DNA of 64,000 nt from Janthinobacterium sp. 67 (GCF_002797895.1 NZ_PGES01000001.1:1240001-1304000); one strand, 5' to 3'. Positions 24,703 to 34,850 are shown, counted from the stretch's first letter. Translations and numbers: made by a program. Notes: generated by a model from the sequence alone, not told the origin.

Positions 24703-27066
24703 TCAGAAGTTCAGGCTCAGGCTGGCCGCCACATTGCGGCCCGGCTTGGCGTAGCGCTCGATCTCGGCGCGGCTGGCGGCCGTGGTGCCGGCGGCCAGGC
24801 TGCGCGAAGCGGCGTAATCCCAGTACTTGCGGTCCGTCAAGTTGTACACGCCGACGACGATCTTCGCGTTCTTGTGCACGTTCCAATAGGTCGACAGGTC
24901 GAAGATGGTGTACGACGGCACCGTAAACAAAGGCCCCGCATCGCCGATCAGCAGGTTTTCCGGCGCCTGCTTGGCGCCCGCATGCACGGCCGTCAGCGCC
25001 AGGCCGAACAGCTGGTTCGCATGGTCATAGCCGAAGGTCAATGCCGACTTGGCCGGCGCCACCGAGTTCAGGCCACCGCTCTCGCCTGTCCGCGTATTGA
25101 AGGAGCGGCCCTTGGCCACGCCCGTCGCCAGGTCGACGTGGTAGCCCTGCATGGCCGGCGCCCAAACGCCCAGTTCCGCGCGCAGGGTCAGCTCGGCGCC
25201 CCAGGTGCGGGCATTGCCGATGTTTTCCGGGCGGAACAAACCACGCGTGATGGTCGGGTAGTTCACCGGATCGTCTTTTTGCATCACATAGTCGACCATG
25301 TCCGTGTATTCCGTCTGGTACACGGAGGCGTGCATGCTCAAGCCCTTGACGACGTCGCCTTTCAAGCCCAGTTCATAGGCCTTGCTCGTTTCCTTGCGCA
25401 GGTTGGCATTGCCCAGCACGGCATAACCGGTACCGGCGCCCGTATAGCTGAAGGAATCGTAGGTGCCCGTGCGCTCGGCCGCCGTCGGCAGGCGCGTGCC
25501 GCGCGTGAAGGTGGCGTAGGCGTTCATCTGCGGCAGCACTTCCACGGACAGGCTCAGGCTGGGCGTGAAATACGTGTCGCTTTCCTTGCGCACTTCCCTG
25601 GCCGCGTTCGGCACGGCGATCGCATAACTTTGCAGGTTTTTCGGCTCGTTCTTGCGGTAATCGGCGCGCAGACCCGGCGTCAGCACGGCTTTCTTGCCGG
25701 CCAGATTGAAACTGAGATCGTCGCGCACGTACAGGGCCAGCTTGCTCGTGTCCATGTCGGCCATGCGATTCTTGTTGGTGACCTGATGCTGGCCCGTGGC
25801 AACGATGACCCGGTCTTCGCGCCACGGACGGCGCGTTTTCAGCTGTTCCAGCTGCACGCCGTACAGCAGCGCGTTGTCGGCATTGAGCTGCTTGAACGCT
25901 TCCGAGCTCAAGCCGATGCTGTCGTTCTTGAAGTTGGTCTCGATGGAACGGCGGGCCGGGCTGCCGAAGGTGTAGAGGCCTTGCGTCTGGTCTTCGGTTT
26001 TTGCATTCTGCAGATACACTTTCGACGTCAGGCGGTCGAACAGGGCGAAATCCTTGAGCACCACGTCGTGGCCCAGGCTGACGCGCGTGCGCTTGGTGGT
26101 GGAATCCTGCTGCACGCCCGTCGGATAATACGTGCTGACCTTGCTGCGCAGATCGCGCTTGTTCTTGCGCTCGAACATGTCGACCGTCAAGTCCAGCTTC
26201 TGTTCACCCGGCAAGGTCCACACCAGCTTGGACAGCAAGGCGTTCGAATGCCAGTCATCGGGATTGGGCGGCGTGGTGCCGCGGCTGTCCATCTGCTCGC
26301 CATCGCGGTGCACGTACACGGCCAGGCCTTGCAAGCTGGCGCCGATCCGGGCGGCGCCCGTCAGGGTGTGCGCATTGCTGCGGTCGGCCGTGGCGCGGCC
26401 GTATTTATAGGCCACGTAATGGTCTTGCCCTTCGCCCAGGTAATCCTCGGGCGACTTGGTGACGAAGGCCACGCCGCCACCCAGGCCGGGGCTGGCGCCG
26501 CTGACGGCCGTCGTGCCCGAATCGATGCGCACTTCGCGGAAGGTTTCAGGATCGAAATAATCGCGGCCCGTGCCGAAGGCGTTGAGGGTATTGGCATCGG
26601 GCTTGGGCGCCGCATCGGGCAAGGCAATGCCATCGACATCGAGGCTGACCCGGTTGCCTTCCAGGCCGCGGATATTGTAGCCCGTATTGCCCGAGCCATC
26701 CCACACGCTGCCGCTGCCCGAGGCCGCCGCCGGCGCGCTGATCAAGGGCAAATAACGCACGATGCCGCCCATCTCGGTGACATTGCGGCGCTCCAGGTCT
26801 TCCGCCGTCACAACCGTCCTGGTGCCGGCGCGGCGCGCGTAATCCTGCTGGGCGTTGACGACGATTTCCGGGAAGACGGGCAGCTTGGCCGGTTCTTGCG
26901 CCGCCACGCCCGCATTGATGGCGGCCGTTTGTGCGGTGGCAGGCAGCAAGGGCGCCGCGAACAAGCCCAGCAAGGCGGCACGCAGCACCAGGTTATGGCG
27001 GCGGGCAGGCAGATGGGCTGGGGATACGACGGGTGCAGCGGTGCGCTGCAAAAGCACAGTAGTCAT
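24703..27066 (-). CDS. TonB-dependent haem/haemoglobin receptor
   Basis: A 787-residue outer-membrane receptor. It begins with a signal peptide ending near LPATAQ and has a TonB-box/plug region (VFPEIVVNAQQDYARRAG, then ERRNVTEMGGIVRYLPLIS, then GNTGYNIRGLEGNRVSLDVDGIALPD). A 22-strand barrel ends in GRNVAASLSLNF with a terminal phenylalanine. The TRTVVTAEDLERRNV plug sequence and the overall length fit haem/haemoglobin receptors. The HemS-like gene follows. A Fur-box-like palindrome lies 94 bp upstream, so iron repression is expected. The ATG at 27066 is preferred to upstream in-frame codons because it precedes the signal peptide. No TonB-ExbBD or haem ABC genes are in the window. Confidence 0.92.
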   Translation of the reverse strand: MTTVLLQRTAAPVVSPAHLPARRHNLVLRAALLGLFAAPLLPATAQTAAINAGVAAQEPAKLPVFPEIVVNAQQDYARRAGTRTVVTAEDLERRNVTEMGGIVRYLPLISAPAAASGSGSVWDGSGNTGYNIRGLEGNRVSLDVDGIALPDAAPKPDANTLNAFGTGRDYFDPETFREVRIDSGTTAVSGASPGLGGGVAFVTKSPEDYLGEGQDHYVAYKYGRATADRSNAHTLTGAARIGASLQGLAVYVHRDGEQMDSRGTTPPNPDDWHSNALLSKLVWTLPGEQKLDLTVDMFERKNKRDLRSKVSTYYPTGVQQDSTTKRTRVSLGHDVVLKDFALFDRLTSKVYLQNAKTEDQTQGLYTFGSPARRSIETNFKNDSIGLSSEAFKQLNADNALLYGVQLEQLKTRRPWREDRVIVATGQHQVTNKNRMADMDTSKLALYVRDDLSFNLAGKKAVLTPGLRADYRKNEPKNLQSYAIAVPNAAREVRKESDTYFTPSLSLSVEVLPQMNAYATFTRGTRLPTAAERTGTYDSFSYTGAGTGYAVLGNANLRKETSKAYELGLKGDVVKGLSMHASVYQTEYTDMVDYVMQKDDPVNYPTITRGLFRPENIGNARTWGAELTLRAELGVWAPAMQGYHVDLATGVAKGRSFNTRTGESGGLNSVAPAKSALTFGYDHANQLFGLALTAVHAGAKQAPENLLIGDAGPLFTVPSYTIFDLSTYWNVHKNAKIVVGVYNLTDRKYWDYAASRSLAAGTTAASRAEIERYAKPGRNVAASLSLNF

Positions 27067-27159
27067 GATGATCCGGTCTAAGAGTAAAGGCTGGCTCTTG
27101 AACCCGGATCGATAACGATGCGCAAGGGAAGTTTGCTGGCGAAAACAATACTGTAACAC

Positions 27160-27180
27160 GAATCATTCTCATTTGAGAAT
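27160..27180. promoter_or_regulatory. Fur-box-like site upstream of the haem receptor
   Basis: GAATCATTCTCATTTGAGAAT at 27160-27180 contains the perfect inverted repeat ATTCTC-attt-GAGAAT and reads, on the receptor strand, like AATGAGAATGATTC, the usual half of a Fur box. Placement upstream of a TonB haem receptor supports iron-responsive repression. Confidence 0.75.
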
Positions 27181-27217
27181 GGCAATTGGTCTAGTCAGAT
27201 GTTATTTCGCAACAATT

Positions 27218-27247
27218 ATAAAAAATGCCAGCCGGGATGGCTGGCAT
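27218..27247 (-). terminator. Terminator of the queE-queD-tadA operon
   Basis: On the minus strand ATGCCAGCC pairs perfectly with GGCTGGCAT across a five-base loop, followed by TTTTTT. It lies 43 bp beyond the tadA stop. Confidence 0.88.
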
Positions 27248-27289
27248 GCCGGGAAGGCCCATGGCGGCCCTGCCCTATTCCGCGGAACG

Positions 27290-28238
<949 letters not shown>

Positions 28239-28247
28239 GTTATTTTA

Positions 28248-28883
28248 TTAAGGTATTTGCAGGAGTTTATGGGTTTGCAGGCTCAGCTTCCACTTCGGGT
28301 TGCTTTTGCACGTTTCGATGGCCAGCTTCATGTTGTGCGCGGCCAGTGGGCCATCCATCGCCTGCACGAAGAAATTCTCGAAATCCAGTTGTTCGTAAGC
28401 AGCCAGGTCTTGCTGGAACTGGGGAATCACCACCTTGATTTCGTTGCCTTTGTGCACGACCAGGGTCGATCCCATCTTCGGGCTGACGCAGATCCAGTCC
28501 ACGCCGGCCGGCACGGGCAAGGTGCCGTTGGTTTCGATGGCGATGGTAAAACCGACCGCGTGCATGGCGTCGATCAGGGCCGTGTCCAGCTGCAGCAGTG
28601 GCTCGCCGCCCGTAAACACCACGTATTTGCTCGGCGCGTAGCTGGCCGGCCACAGGCTGTCGATCAGCGCGGCCAATTCCTGCGGCGTCTTGAACTTGCC
28701 GCCCAGTTCGCCGTCCGTGCCGACGAAATCCGTGTCGCAGAACTGGCACACGGCCGTGGCCCGGTCGCTTTCGCGGCCCGTCCACAGATTGCAGCCGGAA
28801 AAGCGGCAAAACACGGCCGGACGGCCCGCGTGCGCACCTTCGCCCTGCAGGGTATAAAAAATCTCTTTGATGCTATAAGTCAC
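28248..28883 (-). CDS. queE: 7-carboxy-7-deazaguanine synthase (radical SAM)
   Basis: A 211-residue radical SAM enzyme that rearranges 6-carboxytetrahydropterin to 7-carboxy-7-deazaguanine. The iron-sulphur cysteines are spaced CX14CX2C (GCNLW ... AVCQFCDTDF), the variant known from Burkholderia multivorans QueE rather than the classical CX3CX2C. FTGGEPLLQLD is the GGE motif and IAIETNGTLPV and ICVSPKMG follow. A GTG at 28883 with an AGGA site six bases upstream gives MTYSIKEIFYTLQGEG as the start. The operon begins here and continues with queD and tadA. Confidence 0.95.
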   Translation of the reverse strand: MTYSIKEIFYTLQGEGAHAGRPAVFCRFSGCNLWTGRESDRATAVCQFCDTDFVGTDGELGGKFKTPQELAALIDSLWPASYAPSKYVVFTGGEPLLQLDTALIDAMHAVGFTIAIETNGTLPVPAGVDWICVSPKMGSTLVVHKGNEIKVVIPQFQQDLAAYEQLDFENFFVQAMDGPLAAHNMKLAIETCKSNPKWKLSLQTHKLLQIP

Positions 28884-29171
28884 TGTATTTCCTAAGAGCT
28901 GGCTGGCGTCCTCGCGCAGGGCGTACGCAGCGATGCCGGCGCATGCCGCCGGAACCGCAAAAGCCGATTGACAACCCTCTATTATATGCCGCCACGACAC
29001 TTCCCGTGCAAATGCCGTTCCCGTCACCTGACCTGGCGGCGCCAATGGGCCGGAAAGCCACAGCGTCACGCATAATTGCGCAGCTTTTGCGTTTAGACAA
29101 TATTAATAGCCATGGGTTAATATATTTTCTGTAATAACATTGCCTGTTGGAAAACATTTAGGAGCGAGGAA

Positions 29172-30071
29172 ATGATGCAACGCTGGCTACGCCTGCCGTA
29201 CCTCCTGAGCATTCTGGCCTGCCTGGCGGCCAGCGCACTCTCCACCGTGCACGCCGGATACGCGGCCGGGCCGGTGCCGCCGGCCGGCGTCGCCCCACCC
29301 TTGATGGTGGCTTGCGCCGTCCTGCTCGGCGCGCTGGCGCTGTTGCTGTGGCGCCAGCACCGCCAGGCGTTGCGCCTGCAGGCGCTGGACCAGCTGCGTG
29401 AGGACGCCGAACAGGCGCGCCTGACCAGGGGGCAACAACAGGCGCGCGAGCAGGAGCGCCTGCGCATCGGGCGCGACATCCACGACGACCTGGGCCAGCA
29501 TCTGCTGACCCTGAAGATCGACCTGTCCATGCTGCAAACCGGCACGCATGGCGCGGCTCCCCACCTGGCGCAACAGCTGGCCGTGATCGCGCGCAATGTC
29601 GACCTGACCATCGCGGCGCTGCGCTGCGTCATCCATGACCTGCGCCCGCCCGCCCTCGACGCGGGCCTGCGAGCGGCGTGCGAGCAACTGCTGGCCGACT
29701 TCACGCGCACCACGGGCATCGGCTGCGGCTGCGACTACCGGCTCGATGCATCCGCCGGCCGCGCGCATGACGCCTTGCTGTACCACGTGGCGCAGGAAGC
29801 GCTGGCGAACATTGCCCGCCATGCGCGCGCCACGCATGTCCGGCTGTCCTTGCAGCAAACGGGCGCCACCGTGACTTGCCGCATCAGCGACGATGGCATC
29901 GGGTTGTCGGGTTCGCCGCCGCGCCTCGGCTGCGGCCTGTCCGGCATGCATGAGCGCGTGGCCGCCGCGGGCGGCAGCCTGCACATCGACAGCCGCAGCG
30001 GCGCCGGCACCACCTTGCGCGTGTCGCTCCCCTTGCCGATCTGCCATGATGAAACGTTGGCCCACCATTGA
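29172..30071 (+). CDS. NarL-type sensor histidine kinase, orphan
   Basis: A 299-residue membrane kinase. It has an N-terminal signal-like helix (LPYLLSILACLAASAL), a short extracytoplasmic loop and a second helix (LMVACAVLLGALALLLW, about residues 44-60). A coiled linker, a HisKA_3 dimerisation domain with the phospho-acceptor His104 in GRDIHDDLGQHLLTLKIDL, and an HATPase domain follow (VAQEALANIARHARATHV, DDGIGLSG, GCGLSGMHERVAAAGGS). No response regulator adjoins; the next gene is a diguanylate cyclase 88 bp away. The short loop makes direct external sensing less likely than membrane sensing. Confidence 0.92.
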   Translation: MMQRWLRLPYLLSILACLAASALSTVHAGYAAGPVPPAGVAPPLMVACAVLLGALALLLWRQHRQALRLQALDQLREDAEQARLTRGQQQAREQERLRIGRDIHDDLGQHLLTLKIDLSMLQTGTHGAAPHLAQQLAVIARNVDLTIAALRCVIHDLRPPALDAGLRAACEQLLADFTRTTGIGCGCDYRLDASAGRAHDALLYHVAQEALANIARHARATHVRLSLQQTGATVTCRISDDGIGLSGSPPRLGCGLSGMHERVAAAGGSLHIDSRSGAGTTLRVSLPLPICHDETLAHH

Positions 30072-30159
30072 AATATTGCCCAATATCAACATCATCGGCG
30101 CGCCACGCTGCATCATGGTCTGCGAGCCAGCCCCATTCACGCCCAGGAAGGACGCTTTC

Positions 30160-31146
30160 ATGCCGGATAGCCATGCACATGCCAGCCCATCGCCATATGG
30201 TGAAACCCAGGGTTTCGCCGTCAAGATGATGGAATTGCTGGTCGTGCCCACCTTCGTACTCGACGTGCATGGCAAGGTGATGATCTGGAACCGCGCCTGC
30301 GAGCAGCTGACGGGGGTGCCGGCGGCCGAAGTGCTGGGCGCGCGCGCGCCGGGCCGCTGCTTCTACAACGATGAGCGCCCCACCCTGGCCGATTTGCTGC
30401 TGGCCGGGCGCGGCGGCGACGTGCGCACCCTGCACGCGCAGCAGCAATACCGCAGCGGCACGGGCAGCAATCTGTGCGCGGAAAACTGGTGCGACATGCC
30501 GCGCACGGGACGGCGGCGCTACCTGGCCGTCGATGCCAGCCCCATCTACGGCAATTACGGCGAGCTGATCGCCGTCGTCGAAACCCTGCGCGACATGACG
30601 GAGGAAAAGCGCGCACACGTGGAACTGGAACGCCTGGCCACGCGCGACGGCCTGACGGGGCTGGCCAACCGGCGCTGCTTCGACGACACCCTCCTGGCCG
30701 AGTGGCAGCGCGCCCAGCGGCAAGAGCAGCCCCTGTCGCTGCTGATGGCCGACGTCGACAATTTCAAGGCATACAACGACAGCCACGGCCACCAGGGCGG
30801 CGACCTGTGCCTGCGCAAGGTGGCCGGCGCCGTGGCCAGCGAAATGCGTGCCAACGACCTGGTGGCCCGCTACGGTGGCGAAGAGTTTGCCGTCATCCTG
30901 CCGAATCAGTCGCTCAAGGGCGCGGCCATCGTGGCCGAGCGCATCCGCCAGCGCGTCGAGCGCCTGCAACTGCCGCGCCAGCGCGCCGACGGCGCCTGCG
31001 TTACCGTGAGCATCGGCGCCGCCACGGCCCTGCCCGGTCCCGGCACGGAACTGGGGCAGCTGATCCACACGGCCGACTGCGCCCTGTACCGCGCCAAGCA
31101 CCTGGGCCGCAACCGCATCAGCCTGCCGGAAACGACGCTGACGTAA
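30160..31146 (+). CDS. PAS-GGEEF diguanylate cyclase
   Basis: A 328-residue cytosolic protein with an N-terminal PAS domain (KMMELLVVPTFVLDVHGKVMIWNRACEQLTG, residues about 20-148) and a C-terminal GGDEF domain. The active site is GGEEF at 239-243 and the product-inhibition I-site RxxD is R230-A-N-D233, five residues before it. The signature ERLATRDGLTGLANRRCFDD precedes it. It should make cyclic di-GMP from GTP under control of the PAS domain. The AGGAAGG site before the ATG at 30160 supports the start, though in-frame ATGs exist upstream (30115). Confidence 0.93.
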   Translation: MPDSHAHASPSPYGETQGFAVKMMELLVVPTFVLDVHGKVMIWNRACEQLTGVPAAEVLGARAPGRCFYNDERPTLADLLLAGRGGDVRTLHAQQQYRSGTGSNLCAENWCDMPRTGRRRYLAVDASPIYGNYGELIAVVETLRDMTEEKRAHVELERLATRDGLTGLANRRCFDDTLLAEWQRAQRQEQPLSLLMADVDNFKAYNDSHGHQGGDLCLRKVAGAVASEMRANDLVARYGGEEFAVILPNQSLKGAAIVAERIRQRVERLQLPRQRADGACVTVSIGAATALPGPGTELGQLIHTADCALYRAKHLGRNRISLPETTLT

Positions 31147-31174
31147 ACAACAAGTACCAGCATCAGGAAACACG

Positions 31175-31186
31175 ACCAAATTTGGT
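31175..31186. promoter_or_regulatory. Palindromic operator of the toxin-antitoxin pair
   Basis: ACCAAA-TTTGGT is a perfect 12-bp palindrome directly upstream of a TATATT -10-like box at 31188-31193 and 42 bp before the antitoxin ATG. This is the usual position for conditional autoregulation by the antitoxin-toxin complex. Confidence 0.6.
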
Positions 31187-31227
31187 GTATATTTAGTCCT
31201 GTCGCACATTTCAATCGCGGAGCTACC

Positions 31228-31515
31228 ATGAACCTCAAGGAACGCATCAAGCCGATTTCCTATCTCAAGGCCAATACGACGGAGATCGTCAACGGCTTTG
31301 ACGCTGGCCAGGACGAGCCCATCATCATTACGCAAAATGGCGAAGCGAAGATGGTCGTGCTGTCCATGCACGCGTATCAGGAAGGCAAGCGGCAGGCGCG
31401 GCAGATGCAGGAACAGCATGCGTTCATGAAACTGGTCGCCATGGGCAACCAGGACATCGCGCGCGGCGACGTGGTGTCCGAAGAAGACTTCCTGTCCAGC
31501 CTCGACCAGGCTTGA
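31228..31515 (+). CDS. Phd/YefM family antitoxin
   Basis: A 95-residue antitoxin. The N-terminal half is a Phd/YefM DNA-binding and dimerisation fold (MNLKERIKPISYLKANTTEI, then EPIIITQNGEAKMVVLSMHAYQEG). The C-terminal half is a charged toxin-neutralising helix that ends VVSEEDFLSSLDQA. It should bind the toxin and repress the pair from the palindrome at 31175-31186. The toxin starts one base after its stop codon. Confidence 0.92.
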   Translation: MNLKERIKPISYLKANTTEIVNGFDAGQDEPIIITQNGEAKMVVLSMHAYQEGKRQARQMQEQHAFMKLVAMGNQDIARGDVVSEEDFLSSLDQA

Positions 31516-31516
31516 A

Positions 31517-31849
31517 ATGACGCGCATCGCCGTGCTGAAAAGCGCGCAAGCCGATTTCCATGAGCTGCGCAGCGACTTCAGGGCGCGCCATACGGCCGCC
31601 GCCCATGCGCAGTTCATCTGCGCTTTCCGGCAATTATTCTCTGATCTGAAATCCTTTCCCGACAGCGGCGTGCCCGTCGAGGCCGCCCGCGAAGTCGGCA
31701 TGGATGTGCGGCAACGCCTGTGCGAGGATATCCGCGTCATCTACCACCACGACCGCGCGCACGACATCGTCTACATCCGCATGTTCCTGCCCGTCCGGCG
31801 CGATTTTCTGAGCCACCTCACCAAGCGCATCCTGCGGCCCGACTTCTAG
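31517..31849 (+). CDS. RelE/ParE superfamily toxin
   Basis: A 110-residue toxin with the RelE/ParE fold: an N-terminal MTRIAVLKSAQADFHELRSDF helix pair, a basic middle (VRQRLCEDIRVIYHHDRAHDIVYIRMFLPVRRDFLSHL) and a C-terminal RILRPDF. The IRVIYHH...IVYIRMF strand pair is typical of the family. RelE members cleave ribosome-bound mRNA, while ParE members inhibit gyrase; the sequence alone does not decide which. It forms a one-operon pair with the upstream antitoxin. Confidence 0.9.
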   Translation: MTRIAVLKSAQADFHELRSDFRARHTAAAHAQFICAFRQLFSDLKSFPDSGVPVEAAREVGMDVRQRLCEDIRVIYHHDRAHDIVYIRMFLPVRRDFLSHLTKRILRPDF

Positions 31850-31924
31850 GCCCTATGCAGGGCGGCACGAATCTTCTATGCTGCGGTGTTGCACTTTCCA
31901 CATTTCCAAAAAGAAGGAGCCCCC

Positions 31925-34801
31925 GTGTCAAGAATCATGCCTGCCTTGTTACCCGCTTTCGCCCTGGCCCTGTCGGCCATGGCCTCGTCGAACCTGGGCG
32001 CCGCCCCCGTCAAACCGGCCACCACCCACAGCGCCGCCGCCAGCAAGGCCGATTTGCTGCCATTCAAGGCAACAGAAAAGACCCTGGCCAATGGCTTGAA
32101 GATCATCATCGTGCCGACCGGCTTTCCGAACCTCGTCTCGCTGCAGATACCCGTGCAGACGGGCTCGCGCAATGAAGTCGAGCCGGGCAAGTCCGGCTTC
32201 GCCCATTTCTTCGAGCACATGATGTTCCGCGGCACCAAGGCGTATCCGCCCGAAAAATACCAGGAAGTCATCACCCGCGCCGGCGCGCGCCAGAACGCGT
32301 ATACGAGCGACGACCTGACCAATTACCACACGACGTTTGCCAAGCAGGACCTGGAAACCGTGCTGAAGGTGGAAGCGGACCGCTTCCAGCACCTCGACTA
32401 CGCGGAAGACGCGTTCAAGACGGAGTCGCGCGCCGTGCTGGGCGAGTACAACAAGAACAGCGCCAATCCCGTGTCGAAACTGTTCGAAGTGATGCGCGAC
32501 AGCGCCTACACGACGCATACCTACAAGCATACGACGATGGGCTTCATCCAGGACATCGAGGACATGCCGAACCAGTACGCGTATTCGAAGCTCTTCTTCG
32601 ACCGCTGGTACCGTCCCGAGCGCACCACCATCATCATCGCCGGCGACGTGGAGCCGCAGCAAGCCATCGCGCTGGTGGAAAAATACTGGAGCGGCTGGCA
32701 GCGCGGCAAGCAGCAGGCGGCCGTGCCCGTCGAGCCGAAACCGCAAGGCCCCGTCTACAAGCACGTGGCCTGGCCCACGCCGACCCTGCCGTGGGTAGCC
32801 GTCGGCTTCCACGCGCCCGCGTTTTCCGTCAAGGACAAGGACCAGGCGGCACTGGCAACGTTGCTGTCGCTGTCGTTCGGCCGCACCTCGCCCCTGTATA
32901 AACGCCTGGTGCAGAATGAACAGAAGGTCGACCAGTTGTTCGACATGACGCCGGAGCGGGTCGATCCGACCCTGGCCGTGCTGGGCGCGCGCGTGAAAAA
33001 CATCGATGACGCCGTCTACGTGCGCGACGCCATCCTGGCCACCGTGGCGCAGCTGCGCGACACGCCGGTGAGCGAGCAAGACCTGGCGGACGCCAAGTCG
33101 GCCGAAAAATACGGCTTGATACGCTCGCTCGACAATACGGAGCAGATCGCCGGCACCCTGGCGTCCTTCGTGCATTTCGACCGCTCGTATGCCACCATCA
33201 ACCAGTACTACCGCCTGATCGATACGCTCACGCCGGCCGACCTGCAGGCGGCCGCGCGCAAATACCTGACGGACGAGGGCCTGGTGGTGACGACCCTGTC
33301 GCACCAGCCGATGGCGGCCGCCATCGCCACCACGCCGAAGCTGGCCAGCCTGCTGCCGGCCGCCTCGAACGCGAAGTTCGACGTGCTGGTGCAAAAGTCG
33401 GCGCTGCCGCAAATCCGCTACAAGCTGCTGTTTATGGCAGGTTCCGCGCAAGACCCGCAAGGCAAGGAAGGCCTGGCCGCGCTGACGGCCGCCATGGTGG
33501 CGTCGGGCGGCTCTTCCGAGCGCAAGATCGATGAAGTCAACCAGGCACTGTTCCCGCTGGCCGGCAGTTTCAGCCAGCAGACGGACAAGGAAATGACGAC
33601 GTTTACGGGTTCCATCCACAAGGATAACTGGACGCAGTTCAACGCCATCGCCCTGCCCCTGCTGCTCTCGCCCGGTTTTCGGGAAGACGACTTCCGCCGC
33701 CTGAAAGATGCGCAAAAGAACGCGCTGCTGCTGGACCTGAAAGACAATAACGAAGAGGAATTCGCCAAGGAACGCCTGCAAACCAATGTGTACGCAGGCA
33801 CGCCGTACGGCCACCCCGTACTGGGCACGGTCGCCGGCATCGACGCCATCACCCTGGACGACGTGAAACAGTTCTGGAAGAGCGCGTATGCGCAAGGCGC
33901 CGTCAAGGTGGGCATGTCCGGCGACGTCTCGGATGCCATGACGGCGTCGCTGACGCAGGCGCTGGGCAAGCTGCCGGCCGGTTCGGGCTTGCCGGCCACC
34001 GTGAAACCCGTGGGCCGCAAGGCGAACGGCCTGGAAGTGGAAATCATCGAGAAAAACACGCGCGCCACGGCCATTTCCTTCGGCTTGCCGCTGGACGTGA
34101 CCCGCACGCACCCGGACTTCCCCGCCCTGTGGCTGGCCAAAACGTGGCTGGGCGAGCACCGCGCCTCGAATTCCTATCTGTACCAGCGCATCCGTGAAAT
34201 CCGCGGCATGAACTATGGCGATTACGCCTACATCGAAGCCTTCCCGCGTGGCATGTACCAGTTTTTCCCGAACCCGAACCTGGGCCGCAAGGCGCAGCTG
34301 TTCGAAGTCTGGATACGCCCCGTGGCGCCGGACAATGCCCACTTCGCGCTGCGCGTGGCCCTGACGGAATTGGGCAAGCTGATCGACAATGGTCTCACGC
34401 AGGACGACTTCGCCACCACGCGCGACTACCTGATGAAGAACGTCTTCGTCATGACGTCGACGCAGGACCAGCAACTGGGCTATGCGCTCGATTCGCAATG
34501 GTATGGCACGCCCGAGTTCACCAAGCTGATGCGTGACGGCTTGTCGACACTGACGGTGGCGGACGTCAACCGCGCCATCAAGCAGCACCTGTCGGCAAAG
34601 AACCTGTCCGTGGTGATCGTCGCCAAGGATGCGGCCGGGTTGAAGGATAAGCTCGTCAGCGATGCGTTTTCTCCCATCAAGTACGACGGCAACAAGCCGC
34701 AGGCCTTGCTCGATGAAGACAAGGTCATCGGCGCGATGCAGCTGAACATCCAGCCTGCGGCCGTCACCGTGACACCGGCGGCGCAGGCGTTTGCCAGGTA
34801 A
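31925..34801 (+). CDS. M16 (pitrilysin) family zinc peptidase
   Basis: A 958-residue secreted peptidase with a signal-like N-terminus (VSRIMPALLPAFALALSAMASSNLGAAP). Two M16 domains follow. The active first half carries the inverted zinc motif HFFEH at residues 94-98 and the downstream LGEYNKNSAN with Glu174 as third ligand. The second half has the inactive M16_C domain with KSAEKYGLIRSLDNTEQIAGTLASF and GTVAGIDAITLDDVKQFWKSAYAQGAVKVG. Relatives degrade peptides in the periplasm. A GTG start at 31925 with AAGGAG five bases upstream is preferred; the in-frame ATG at 31937 is possible. Followed by a strong terminator. Confidence 0.93.
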   Translation: MSRIMPALLPAFALALSAMASSNLGAAPVKPATTHSAAASKADLLPFKATEKTLANGLKIIIVPTGFPNLVSLQIPVQTGSRNEVEPGKSGFAHFFEHMMFRGTKAYPPEKYQEVITRAGARQNAYTSDDLTNYHTTFAKQDLETVLKVEADRFQHLDYAEDAFKTESRAVLGEYNKNSANPVSKLFEVMRDSAYTTHTYKHTTMGFIQDIEDMPNQYAYSKLFFDRWYRPERTTIIIAGDVEPQQAIALVEKYWSGWQRGKQQAAVPVEPKPQGPVYKHVAWPTPTLPWVAVGFHAPAFSVKDKDQAALATLLSLSFGRTSPLYKRLVQNEQKVDQLFDMTPERVDPTLAVLGARVKNIDDAVYVRDAILATVAQLRDTPVSEQDLADAKSAEKYGLIRSLDNTEQIAGTLASFVHFDRSYATINQYYRLIDTLTPADLQAAARKYLTDEGLVVTTLSHQPMAAAIATTPKLASLLPAASNAKFDVLVQKSALPQIRYKLLFMAGSAQDPQGKEGLAALTAAMVASGGSSERKIDEVNQALFPLAGSFSQQTDKEMTTFTGSIHKDNWTQFNAIALPLLLSPGFREDDFRRLKDAQKNALLLDLKDNNEEEFAKERLQTNVYAGTPYGHPVLGTVAGIDAITLDDVKQFWKSAYAQGAVKVGMSGDVSDAMTASLTQALGKLPAGSGLPATVKPVGRKANGLEVEIIEKNTRATAISFGLPLDVTRTHPDFPALWLAKTWLGEHRASNSYLYQRIREIRGMNYGDYAYIEAFPRGMYQFFPNPNLGRKAQLFEVWIRPVAPDNAHFALRVALTELGKLIDNGLTQDDFATTRDYLMKNVFVMTSTQDQQLGYALDSQWYGTPEFTKLMRDGLSTLTVADVNRAIKQHLSAKNLSVVIVAKDAAGLKDKLVSDAFSPIKYDGNKPQALLDEDKVIGAMQLNIQPAAVTVTPAAQAFAR

Positions 34802-34818
34802 GCCGGCGCTGTATCAGC

Positions 34819-34850
34819 CCCATCCGATACAGGCCGTCGGATGGGATTTC
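34819..34850 (+). terminator. Terminator of the M16 peptidase gene
   Basis: CCCATCCGA pairs with TCGGATGGG (34819-34845) across a nine-base loop, followed by the T-rich ATTTCTTT. It ends the peptidase transcript 18 bp after the stop. Confidence 0.8.

Noticed and set aside
24874..27081. A long open frame of 735 residues antisense to the haem receptor gene
   Set aside because: It is the mirror of a clearly coding TonB receptor; such antisense frames are common in GC-rich genes with biased third positions, and it has no recognisable domain.
31949..34588. An open frame of 879 residues antisense to the M16 peptidase gene
   Set aside because: It is antisense to a well-supported M16 peptidase and has low-complexity His/Arg/Gly-rich composition with no domain.
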